5,133 nt of DNA, from NCBI GenBank assembly GCA_030625445.1, contig DAOUQU010000135.1, forward strand, positions 1-5,133, given 5' to 3'. The notes below the pieces were generated by a model that was given only the letters and a program-made list of their open reading frames with translations, searched no databases and was not told where the DNA came from. Source of the stretch: Gammaproteobacteria bacterium. Its GTDB lineage: Bacteria; Pseudomonadota; Gammaproteobacteria; Chromatiales; Chromatiaceae. Below, piece after piece: positions 1 through 4,772 of this stretch. The translations under genes and the position numbers were made by a program. Each line of letters opens with the position of its first letter. The stretch's first letter is position 1.

Positions 1-157
1 TCGACGGTATATTTCTCCTTTTCAGCGGCAAAGAGAGCACCGGATATGGTGCATAAACACAAACACATCCAGCTGATGAGAGAGAGTCGCATAAATCCTG
101 AATTGATCATCTCGGATCCCATATTTGAACTTGCAAGGTCATTTTTTAACTATTCAC

Positions 158-184
158 CACGAAGCTCACGAAGAGCACGGAGTG
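158..184 (+). repeat. Three tandem CACGAAG-type nonamers
   Basis: Three consecutive 9-mers are visible: cacgaagct (158-166), cacgaagag (167-175) and the degenerate cacggagtg (176-184). Short CACGAAG-phased tracts of this kind are seen as dispersed intergenic repeats in many environmental bacterial genomes (from memory). No function is assigned. They lie 5 bases from the REP-like pair. Confidence 0.6.
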
Positions 185-189
185 TTTAT

Positions 190-274
190 CTCGTTCCCAC
201 GCTCCTGCGTGGGAATGCAGACCTGGCTCGATGATAACTCCGTATGCATTCCCACCGAGGACGGTGGGAACGAG
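190..274. repeat. REP-like inverted pair of hairpins
   Basis: Two hairpins stand tail to tail. Hairpin 1 has a perfect 9-bp stem, ttcccacgc (194-202) with gcgtgggaa (207-215), and loop tcct. Hairpin 2 has ttcccaccg (249-257) with cggtgggaa (262-270) and loop agga. The outer arms ctcgttcccac (190-200) and gtgggaacgag (264-274) are also exact reverse complements, as are gtgggaatgca (209-219) and tgcattcccac (245-255). The stems differ near the tip (ACGC/GCGT versus ACCG/CGGT) yet both still pair, so structure is kept. This is the layout of REP doublets mobilised by RAYT (TnpA-REP) transposases. No transposase gene is in the window. It lies downstream of mtfA and could stabilise or end that transcript, although no T-tract follows. 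Confidence 0.85.
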
Positions 275-310
275 GCAAAATCACCATGATATTGCAACAC
301 GAAAAGTCGC

Positions 311-1075
311 TTATCGCAACAACGGCTGTTGGCGGTAGTAACGGCTCATCTGCTCGTAGACGCGGGGATAGGCATCCTGGAGCAGCTGTGGCGCGGTAAA
401 AAAATATTCGCTGATGACAGCAAAAAACTCTGCCGGGGCTGTGGCCGCATAAGCATTTATCATCCCTCTCCCATTGGCCTCTATGCTCTGCTGAAGCCTG
501 TTGTAGGCGCTACCCAAAATCTCACTCCACTCGCTCACCTCCATATCGGGATGCAGCGGCGGCATGCCGTTGGTGCGTCCATTGAGCGCATCCAGTTTAT
601 GCGCGAATTCGTGAATCACCACATTGCGGCCTGAGACAGGGTTCAGCAGATCCGCTTCGATCTCGTCCCACGAGAGGATCACCGGCCCGTGTGACCAGGA
701 TTCTCCTGCGAGCGCCTGATCCTGCAGGTGCACAACACCGGATGCGTCCTGCTGCTCACGCACCACCCTGAACGCACCGGGGTAGACGATCACCTCACTC
801 CACCCCTGATAAGCATCCATACCCAGCTCAAGAATTGGCAAAACAGCCTGCAGTGCGATAATCAAATTTTTTTCAGCCGACACCTCAAAGCCCCGGGCAC
901 CGCTAAAACTTTTTTGATAGAGAAACAGGGTAGCGAATTTACGCAGCCGCGCCCTGTCAGCGGCAGAGAGACACCCTATCAGAACAAGCTTGTCTGCGAC
1001 GCCTCTCCATAATGCATCGGGTATCTGATGACGACGCAACAACCAGGCGACATAAAGCCGCTTTAACCACCGCAT
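311..1075 (-). CDS. mtfA: MtfA-family zinc metallopeptidase (M90)
   Basis: The product is a 254-residue cytosolic protein of the MtfA (Mlc titration factor A) family. In E. coli, MtfA is a zinc aminopeptidase that binds the glucose repressor Mlc and so affects ptsG expression. The zinc site is clear: HEFAH at 155-159 (ligands H155 and H159, catalytic E156) and a downstream Glu in PAEFFAVISEYFF (216 or so) as third ligand. The N-terminal 'WLLRRHQIPDALW' block and central 'GWSEVIVYPGAF' block are also typical. Length fits the family (E. coli about 265). The frame is open much further upstream, to 1333, but that part is antisense to the superoxide-reductase gene. The start at 1075 has AGAGGA 7 bases upstream and begins the family homology. 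Whether Mlc is the partner here is unknown. Confidence 0.93.
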   Translation of the reverse strand: MRWLKRLYVAWLLRRHQIPDALWRGVADKLVLIGCLSAADRARLRKFATLFLYQKSFSGARGFEVSAEKNLIIALQAVLPILELGMDAYQGWSEVIVYPGAFRVVREQQDASGVVHLQDQALAGESWSHGPVILSWDEIEADLLNPVSGRNVVIHEFAHKLDALNGRTNGMPPLHPDMEVSEWSEILGSAYNRLQQSIEANGRGMINAYAATAPAEFFAVISEYFFTAPQLLQDAYPRVYEQMSRYYRQQPLLR

Positions 1076-1082
1076 AAAATTA

Positions 1083-1088
1083 TCCTCT
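1083..1088 (-). promoter_or_regulatory. mtfA ribosome binding site deciding the start
   Basis: AGAGGA on the minus strand lies 7 bases before the ATG at 1073-1075. It fixes the mtfA start at this codon rather than at the upstream in-frame ATG at 1333. It sits two bases after the end of the hairpin at 1091-1125. Confidence 0.75.
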
Positions 1089-1090
1089 CT

Positions 1091-1125
1091 ACAGAAAAAG
1101 AGCGGCCTGGCCGCTCTTTTTCTGT
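1091..1125 (-). terminator. Rho-independent terminator of the SOR-like gene
   Basis: This is a perfect inverted repeat with 17-base arms (1091-1107 and 1109-1125) around one T. The realistic hairpin has GC-rich tip agcggc/gccgct with a 3-base loop, and A-tract and T-tract arms below it, so U-runs follow the core stem on either strand. It starts 20 bases after the stop codon of the superoxide-reductase-like gene. It lies only two bases before the mtfA Shine-Dalgarno, so mtfA must be read by read-through or from a promoter inside the upstream gene. An attenuator-like role is therefore possible. Confidence 0.85.
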
Positions 1126-1145
1126 GTTTCCAAATACGCTGTTGA

Positions 1146-1553
1146 TCAGGCGGGGATCGTTGCGACCCACATATCATGCTTGTTGCAAAAACTGGTGGCA
1201 TACAAGGCTTTTTTACCTGCAGGCAGTTCAAACACAGACTTTGCCTCCTCATCGCTCGGCCAGAAGGTCTTCTCACCCAGCACCTCGCCGTCTGCAGCAA
1301 CAATGGTATGGCGCACAATAAAATGCTTCTCACTCATGCCGTGCTTGGTTTCAACTGTCACCCTGCCACCATCAACGGTGACAACCGGCAGATGGCTCTT
1401 GACCTTCTTGGCCCACTTGCCGGGATTCTCCTTGGTGTAGATCACCCCTTTTGGCAGCGAACTCGTATCAGCCGATGCAATGCTGATGCCGCCAACAGAC
1501 GCGCCTGCAGCAACGGCCAGTGAGGCCTTTAAAAAATCTCTTCTGTTTGACAT
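1146..1553 (-). CDS. Tat-exported superoxide reductase-like protein
   Basis: This 135-residue protein belongs to the desulfoferrodoxin/neelaredoxin (class II superoxide reductase) family. These proteins reduce superoxide to peroxide at a mononuclear iron held by four His and one Cys. A Tat signal is clear: RRDFLK at 4-9, a hydrophobic stretch to about 26 and a likely ASA|D cleavage at 28/29, so it acts in the periplasm. Iron ligands by alignment with the P. furiosus enzyme are H54, H71, H77 (HGMSEKH spacing), C123 and H126 (SFCNKHDMW). There is no N-terminal rubredoxin-like iron domain. The usual Glu-Lys before the first His is Lys-Ser here (K52-S53), so the lysine that attracts superoxide is missing. 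AGAGGA lies 7 bases before the ATG. A terminator follows. No strong promoter was seen in the 125 bases upstream. Physiological electron donor and exact activity are unknown. Confidence 0.85.
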   Translation of the reverse strand: MSNRRDFLKASLAVAAGASVGGISIASADTSSLPKGVIYTKENPGKWAKKVKSHLPVVTVDGGRVTVETKHGMSEKHFIVRHTIVAADGEVLGEKTFWPSDEEAKSVFELPAGKKALYATSFCNKHDMWVATIPA

Positions 1554-1678
1554 GGTTCATTCCTCTTTTGTAAGTAAGCAGGAGAACACCTGCATCTATC
1601 TTTATTGTTTTCCATCCATCAATCGCAATGCACGGATTGTTTTGATGAGACTATTAGACGTTACAAAAAACCCGCCAA

Positions 1679-1954
1679 CTATTCAACAACAGATTGCTTC
1701 TCATTCGCCTGTGGTTCATGGGGGAGTTTCGGTTTACGACCACCTCTTTTCTGCAGCACAAAAAAAGTCACGGCGCTGGCAACCACCATGCCCAGCAGAA
1801 ACACCGGCCAGATTTCAGCAACAATCTCCCACCCCTGTGCAACCACCATGAGCTGCTGATCTGGTGAATTCACCGCCAGCACATACTCTTCAAGAAGAGC
1901 TATGCTGTAGAGCAGCAACAGTCCGATCAGTGCAAGATAGATGACAAGGCACAT
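1679..1954 (-). CDS. Small two-helix membrane protein, unknown function
   Basis: I do not recognise this 91-residue protein. It has two hydrophobic segments, about residues 3-21 and 48-67, joined by an acidic loop with EEY and SPDQQ. A basic QKRGGRKPK stretch follows the second helix. By the positive-inside rule both ends should face the cytoplasm and the loop the periplasm. The start is well supported: AAGGAG (1962-1967) lies 7 bases before the ATG. It begins 24 bases after the antitoxin gene ends, in the same direction with no terminator between, so it may be transcribed with the toxin-antitoxin pair. The gap to the next gene (superoxide-reductase-like) is 125 bases. A 12-base direct repeat (gcaaccaccatg) inside it just encodes MVVA twice. 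Confidence 0.7.
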   Translation of the reverse strand: MCLVIYLALIGLLLLYSIALLEEYVLAVNSPDQQLMVVAQGWEIVAEIWPVFLLGMVVASAVTFFVLQKRGGRKPKLPHEPQANEKQSVVE

Positions 1955-1978
1955 ATTGATTCTCCTTGAAATAACACC

Positions 1979-2239
1979 TTATGCCGCAACATTTTTTTCA
2001 ATATCCCAGCTTGGAAAAACAAGAACGGCGGGGTGACACTTGAGTGCTCTTGCAAGGACTTTAGCTCTTTCAACACCCAAATTAACCCTGTCGTGTTCGA
2101 TAGCCGAAAGTGTTGATTGTGGAATACCTGTCATTGCAGATAACTGATTTTGACTTAGCTCCTGCAGTTGACGAATAATGCGGACAGATTCACCAACAGA
2201 GACCTCCGTCCTTTTAGGGGATTCTTGATAATTTTTCAT
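1979..2239 (-). CDS. XRE-family antitoxin of a HigBA-like module
   Basis: This is an 86-residue cytosolic helix-turn-helix protein, very likely the antitoxin and autorepressor of the toxin gene just upstream. The XRE/HTH_3 domain covers about residues 15-70. It contains the typical pattern LSQNQLSAMTGIPQSTLSAIE (28-48), where QLSAMTGI is helix 2 and QSTLSAIE the recognition helix. It ends in a short tail that could contact the toxin. An earlier in-frame ATG at 2260 exists, but the ATG at 2239 has GGAGGA 6 bases away and follows the toxin stop after one base, so I chose it. Toxin-first order is characteristic of HigBA. Family members bind their own promoter, and an inverted repeat at 2521-2536 is a candidate site. 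It is followed closely by the small membrane protein gene. Confidence 0.88.
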   Translation of the reverse strand: MKNYQESPKRTEVSVGESVRIIRQLQELSQNQLSAMTGIPQSTLSAIEHDRVNLGVERAKVLARALKCHPAVLVFPSWDIEKNVAA

Positions 2240-2240
2240 G

Positions 2241-2522
2241 CTATTTCCTCCGATAATCATGTGCTGTTACTTTAACAACCCGCACAAAGAGAAGCTCGTT
2301 GTTGATTTGATAGATAACACGATATTGGATGTTAAGCCGGGATGAACGAAAACCTTTCCATTTGCCATGGAGTGGTTCATCATGAAACCCCTTGATTTGT
2401 TTCAGCCCATTCGGACCAGATATCACTACGATATCTTTCCATTTTTCATATCGCTTGAGAATTTCTGTTGGCAGCGAATTCAGTTGCTTAACCGCATTCC
2501 TGTGTTCTAATATCTTCCACAT
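2241..2522 (-). CDS. RelE/StbE (HigB-like) mRNA interferase toxin
   Basis: This 93-residue basic protein belongs to the RelE/ParE superfamily and is probably a ribosome-dependent mRNA endonuclease. Family landmarks are the N-terminal helices with AVKQLNSLP (10-18) and the IKGFHDEPLHGKWKG block (43-57). These are followed by RSSRLNIQYRVIYQI (59-73), where the Arg and Tyr residues form the beta-sheet active face, and the terminal KVTAHDYRRK (84-93) with H88 and Y90 as likely catalytic residues. Full length for the family, with no truncation. The antitoxin gene starts one base after its stop. The start codon has no Shine-Dalgarno, and a near-consensus promoter ends about 10 bases upstream, so the message is probably nearly leaderless. 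The gene is visibly richer in A+T than mtfA or the CoA ligase, as often seen for transferred toxin modules. Confidence 0.88.
   Translation of the reverse strand: MWKILEHRNAVKQLNSLPTEILKRYEKWKDIVVISGPNGLKQIKGFHDEPLHGKWKGFRSSRLNIQYRVIYQINNELLFVRVVKVTAHDYRRK
2246..2251 (-). promoter_or_regulatory. Strong antitoxin ribosome binding site inside the toxin 3' end
   Basis: GGAGGA on the minus strand lies 6 bases before the ATG at 2237-2239 and within the last codons of the toxin gene. It decides the antitoxin start against the in-frame ATG at 2260, which lies upstream of this site. It contrasts with the toxin start, which has no Shine-Dalgarno. Confidence 0.8.
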
Positions 2523-2536
2523 ACTAAATATAGTAT
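2521..2536. promoter_or_regulatory. Candidate antitoxin operator (6-4-6 inverted repeat)
   Basis: Perfect inverted repeat atacta-aata-tagtat. The left arm includes two bases of the toxin start codon, and the right arm covers five of the six bases of the -10 hexamer. This is where an XRE antitoxin dimer, alone or with toxin, would be expected to bind to repress its own operon. The role is inferred from position and symmetry. Confidence 0.6.
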
Positions 2537-2559
2537 AGAGATCTTATTTGGTATGTCAA
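2532..2559 (-). promoter_or_regulatory. Sigma70-like promoter of the toxin-antitoxin operon
   Basis: On the minus strand a perfect -35 TTGACA (2554-2559), a 16-base spacer and -10 TATACT (2532-2537) are seen. Expected transcription start is near 2525, only about 3 bases before the toxin ATG (2520-2522). This gives a nearly leaderless message. Confidence 0.8.
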
Positions 2560-2602
2560 ATTGTTCAGACGCATAGGCTAACATTGATGACCATGATCTC
2601 CC

Positions 2603-2693
2603 GGAGGTAAAAATGGTCGGAAACGAAGTCACTGGTAGAATGCAGCTATGCTCACACAGGCGACAATATTACATCCGCATCACAGGGCGATGA
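2603..2693 (+). other. Strong Shine-Dalgarno and 26-codon ORF overlapping the menE start
   Basis: GGAGGT (2603-2608) is followed after 4 bases by ATG (2613-2615). This opens a 26-codon frame ending at TGA 2691-2693. It overlaps the first 46 bases of the CoA ligase gene in another frame. The ligase's own ATG at 2648 has no good Shine-Dalgarno, and its frame is closed upstream by TAG at 2636-2638. Either the short ORF drives the ligase by translational coupling, or ATG 2613 was the original ligase start and one base has been lost. One extra C near 2650 would join the frames as ...MQLC-LTQATILHP. No function is claimed for the 26-residue peptide. Confidence 0.5.
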
Positions 2694-4099
2694 TTCATCA
2701 GGGACGTCATTACGATTACACTGAATTGTCCCGCATGGTCTCATCGGTTGCCTGGTCACTGCAGCAATCCGGAGTCGGGCCTGGCAGCAGACTGGCCATT
2801 TTTCCGCAACCCCTGTTGACTCTGTTGACTGTGTTGGCTGCGCCGCAAATCGGATGCAGCGTGCTGACGCTCAATCCCTCCCTTCCACGCGAAGTTCTTC
2901 AAGGCTTGATCGATTCGACCTCAGCCACGCATCTGATAGCCGACAGAAGTGCTCCCGCATCTGTTGAGAATGTCCACGGAATTTTGCCGCATGAGTTGCT
3001 GCACAACCTTGAAATTAATCAGGCAGCAACATACAGGCAGACGCCGCTCTCAATGGATGAAGCGCATCTCTATGTGGCGACCAGCGGCAGTGATGCACAA
3101 CCGAAAGTCGTTCGTCTCAGCGGCGCCAACATCATGGCGAGCATCAGGGCATCGCGTCGGCGTTTGCTCACTGACAGCAGTGACATCTGGCTCTGCTGCC
3201 TGCCGCTGTTTCATATCGGCGGGCTGTCGATCCCGTTACGCTGTGTTGAGGCTGCTGCAACCCTGTTGCTGCATGATCATTTTGATGCACAGCAGGTCTG
3301 TGATGATCTCAAACGCTATGACGTGACCCATCTTTCACTGACGCCGGCGATGCTGGCAAAATTGCTGGATCAGGCCCCGGATTTCACACTGCCAGACTCT
3401 CTGCGTGTGGCTCTCATCGGAGGCGCTTCACTGTCACGCCAGTTGTATGAACGAGCTACTACTGCTGGTTGGCCGCTGGTTCCAACCTATGGCATGACGG
3501 AGAACTGCTCGCAGATTGCGACACTCTACCCCCCTTCTGCTCAATGGCAGCCAGGTCTGGTCGGCAAGCCGCTGGATCATACGGAAATTGATATTGATGC
3601 TGACAGCGGCGCCATTCGTATTCGCGGGGATGGTGTCATGACGGGCTATCTGCAGGCAGATGGAAAATTCGCACCACACCCTGCTGAGGCATGGTTTGAA
3701 ACTGGTGATCTTGGCGCTATCGATGATAATGGCAATCTGATCGTCTATGGCCGCAGCGATGAGACATTGATCAGCGGTGGTGAAAACATCCATCCCGCGC
3801 AGATAGAATCACAACTGCTGAAACATCCGGATATTACCGAAATAGCAGTCATCGGCAAACCTGATCCTGTGTGGGGTGACATCGTGGTTGCAGTCTATGC
3901 CGGCAGTGTGACAGAGCAGCAGCTGCAGAGTTGGTGCAAGCAGTACCTGCATGGCGCCTGGCGTCCGCGCAGATTCATCAGGACAACCGAACTGCCGCGC
4001 AACGCCATGCACAAGATTGATCGGGTAGCATTGCGCAGGATTATTACCGGGCCGCAACCTCTCGCTCAATTGCCCGCTTCACCAGCTCATTTAGATTGA
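2648..4099 (+). CDS. menE: o-Succinylbenzoate-CoA ligase-like enzyme (MenE)
   Basis: This 483-residue member of the ANL (acyl-CoA synthetase) superfamily most resembles MenE, which uses ATP and CoA to activate o-succinylbenzoate in menaquinone synthesis. Motifs occur in order: P-loop TSGSDAQPKVV (145-155), LPLFHIGGLSI (185-195), PTYGMTENCSQIAT (279-292), the TGD aspartate (352-354), GRSDETLISGGENI hinge region (368-381), and PRNAMHKIDR (450-459) with catalytic K456. The P-loop has DA where Gly is common, and PRNAxH replaces the usual PRNAxG. The set GGLSI, SQIAT and ISGGENI favours MenE over fatty-acyl ligases, but the substrate is not proven and no other men gene is present. The last 18 or so residues overlap hicB on the other strand and look like an added tail. 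The start may have suffered a frameshift (see 2603-2693). No clear promoter was seen. Confidence 0.72.
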   Translation: MLTQATILHPHHRAMIHQGRHYDYTELSRMVSSVAWSLQQSGVGPGSRLAIFPQPLLTLLTVLAAPQIGCSVLTLNPSLPREVLQGLIDSTSATHLIADRSAPASVENVHGILPHELLHNLEINQAATYRQTPLSMDEAHLYVATSGSDAQPKVVRLSGANIMASIRASRRRLLTDSSDIWLCCLPLFHIGGLSIPLRCVEAAATLLLHDHFDAQQVCDDLKRYDVTHLSLTPAMLAKLLDQAPDFTLPDSLRVALIGGASLSRQLYERATTAGWPLVPTYGMTENCSQIATLYPPSAQWQPGLVGKPLDHTEIDIDADSGAIRIRGDGVMTGYLQADGKFAPHPAEAWFETGDLGAIDDNGNLIVYGRSDETLISGGENIHPAQIESQLLKHPDITEIAVIGKPDPVWGDIVVAVYAGSVTEQQLQSWCKQYLHGAWRPRRFIRTTELPRNAMHKIDRVALRRIITGPQPLAQLPASPAHLD

Positions 4100-4379
4100 T
4101 CTCTTTTTGCTTTGCTGATATCGCTGCCGCCCGGTGCAGATCCCGGCCGATGCGTACATTGAATGTGCCCCGGTAAGGCTTGCGGGGTTCAACATTCAAC
4201 TCCTCACAGCTCTTTATATAATCATCCACTGCTTCGTGAAAAGCCACTTCTATCTCCTGTACCGTCTCTCCCTCATAGTTCACCAGCGGATCGATAAATT
4301 CCAACTTACCGAAGAGGCATCCATCCTCTACACTTGCCTCGACGGATCCATAAAAACCTTCGTATTTCATGAGCTTCAT
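4044..4379 (-). CDS. hicB: HicB antitoxin
   Basis: This 111-residue antitoxin of the HicAB type II system neutralises HicA and represses the operon. The N-terminal HicB fold (about 5-60) carries the family pattern YEGFYGSVEASVEDGCLFGK followed by NYEGETVQEIEVAFHEAVDDYI. The C-terminal part (about 71-108, GTFNVRIGRDLHRAAA...LNELVKRAIERE) is a ribbon-helix-helix DNA-binding domain. Both domains are complete. The start overlaps the hicA stop as ATGA, with a weak G-rich site (GGGGGA) upstream. A second ATG three codons on is less well placed. The 3' end overlaps the convergent CoA ligase gene by 56 bp. Candidate operators lie upstream of hicA at 4639-4680. Confidence 0.92.
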   Translation of the reverse strand: MKLMKYEGFYGSVEASVEDGCLFGKLEFIDPLVNYEGETVQEIEVAFHEAVDDYIKSCEELNVEPRKPYRGTFNVRIGRDLHRAAAISAKQKEINLNELVKRAIEREVAAR

Positions 4380-4624
4380 ATCAATCCCCCCTGAACCAGT
4401 TTTTCGATCAATTGCCGGAGTGCATAGCGTTTAACAATATTTCCAGGATGAGGCCTGTGCAGGTTGATCATCTGATCTGCATTACCATTTTCAAACTTCA
4501 CCCTGGAGCCACTCCCTTGTATTTCCTGATAACCCAGCGCCTTCATTAAAAGTGTCAACTCCTGCCATTTGAAGTCCGCAGGAATCGTCTTGAACCTGGC
4601 TATCAGTTTTTCGCGTTTACCCAT
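4376..4624 (-). CDS. hicA: HicA mRNA interferase toxin
   Basis: This 82-residue toxin has a double-stranded-RNA-binding-like fold and cleaves mRNA when freed from HicB. Seen in the sequence: an N-terminal extension (KREKLIARFKTIPADFKWQE, residues 3-22) that marks the longer HicA subgroup, the LMKALGYQEIQGSGSRVKF core (26-44), then INLHRPHPGN (53-62) and KRYALRQLIEKL (65-76). In the short HicA proteins the catalytic His sits in a GSxH/GSH motif. Here that position is Arg (GSGSR41), as I recall is usual in this subgroup, so H56 or H59 may matter instead. AAGGAA lies about 7 bases before the ATG. It overlaps hicB by 4 bases, which couples their translation. Confidence 0.9.
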   Translation of the reverse strand: MGKREKLIARFKTIPADFKWQELTLLMKALGYQEIQGSGSRVKFENGNADQMINLHRPHPGNIVKRYALRQLIEKLVQGGLI

Positions 4625-4638
4625 ATAGAATTCCTTTT

Positions 4639-4680
4639 CAGTTGAATAGAGTATAACGCATGAATTGGCAAATTCAACTG
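4639..4680. promoter_or_regulatory. Nested inverted repeats, candidate HicB operator
   Basis: The outer perfect 9-bp inverted repeat cagttgaat (4639-4647) and attcaactg (4672-4680) brackets the hicA promoter. An inner perfect repeat tgaatt-ggca-aattca (4661-4676) lies within the spacer and part of the -35 box. Ribbon-helix-helix HicB proteins bind such palindromes at their own promoters. The assignment is by position and symmetry. Confidence 0.6.
4650..4677 (-). promoter_or_regulatory. Sigma70-like promoter of hicAB
   Basis: On the minus strand -35 TTGAAT (4672-4677), a 16-base spacer and -10 TATACT (4650-4655) are seen, with a transcription start expected near 4643. The -10 and spacing equal those of the other toxin-antitoxin promoter. 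A second perfect -10, TATAAT at 4682-4687, lies just upstream without a good -35. Confidence 0.65.
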
Positions 4681-4747
4681 GATTATAGTTGCAATATACG
4701 TCAAAAATAACGGTGCAATACGCAAGCTTTTTTACACCCTACAGGTC

Positions 4748-4756
4748 TGTGGATAA
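4748..4756 (-). promoter_or_regulatory. Single perfect DnaA-box sequence
   Basis: TTATCCACA on the minus strand matches the strong E. coli DnaA box exactly. It is alone, with no cluster, AT-rich unwinding region or dnaA/dnaN gene in view, so it is not an origin. It may be a chance match or a lone DnaA site. Confidence 0.3.
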
Positions 4757-4772
4757 TTGAGTTGCAGAGATG

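Larger units (their letters stand above)
1..310. other. Non-coding stretch with dispersed repeats
   Basis: No gene is supported here. Frame 1 of the plus strand stays open from base 1 to a TGA at 232-234, but its second half only translates two repeats (158-184 and 190-274) and its ATG at 46 has no clear ribosome binding site. The first 130 bases could hold the tail of a gene entering from the left, which I do not recognise. On the minus strand an AAGGAG (15-20) points towards the left edge, but any start codon would lie outside the window, at least 14 bases away. Bases 275-310 are a short AT-rich spacer before the mtfA stop codon. Confidence 0.6.

Noticed and set aside
46..234. 62-codon plus-strand ORF at the left edge
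   Set aside because: Its second half is only a translation of the CACGAAG and REP-like repeats, and its ATG has no good ribosome binding site. The open frame from base 1 leaves a small chance of a gene tail, but nothing in it is recognisable.
1076..1333. 86-codon upstream extension of the mtfA frame
   Set aside because: It runs through the terminator hairpin and the 3' half of the SOR-like gene in another frame of the same strand. The family homology and the ribosome binding site both start at 1075.
1578..1593. Imperfect palindrome gcagg-agaaca-cctgc upstream of the SOR-like gene
   Set aside because: A 5-bp stem is too short to claim as an operator, and no convincing promoter lies next to it.
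1779..1850. 12-base direct repeat gcaaccaccatg, copies 60 bases apart
   Set aside because: It lies in frame within the membrane protein gene and simply encodes MVVA twice. There are no further copies or array structure.
2240..2260. Seven-codon longer start for the antitoxin at ATG 2260
   Set aside because: The strong GGAGGA lies downstream of that ATG and correctly serves ATG 2239.
3434..4069. Minus-strand ORFs of 119 and 86 codons inside the CoA ligase gene
   Set aside because: They are antisense shadows of a strongly conserved coding frame, with no family features or ribosome binding sites of note.
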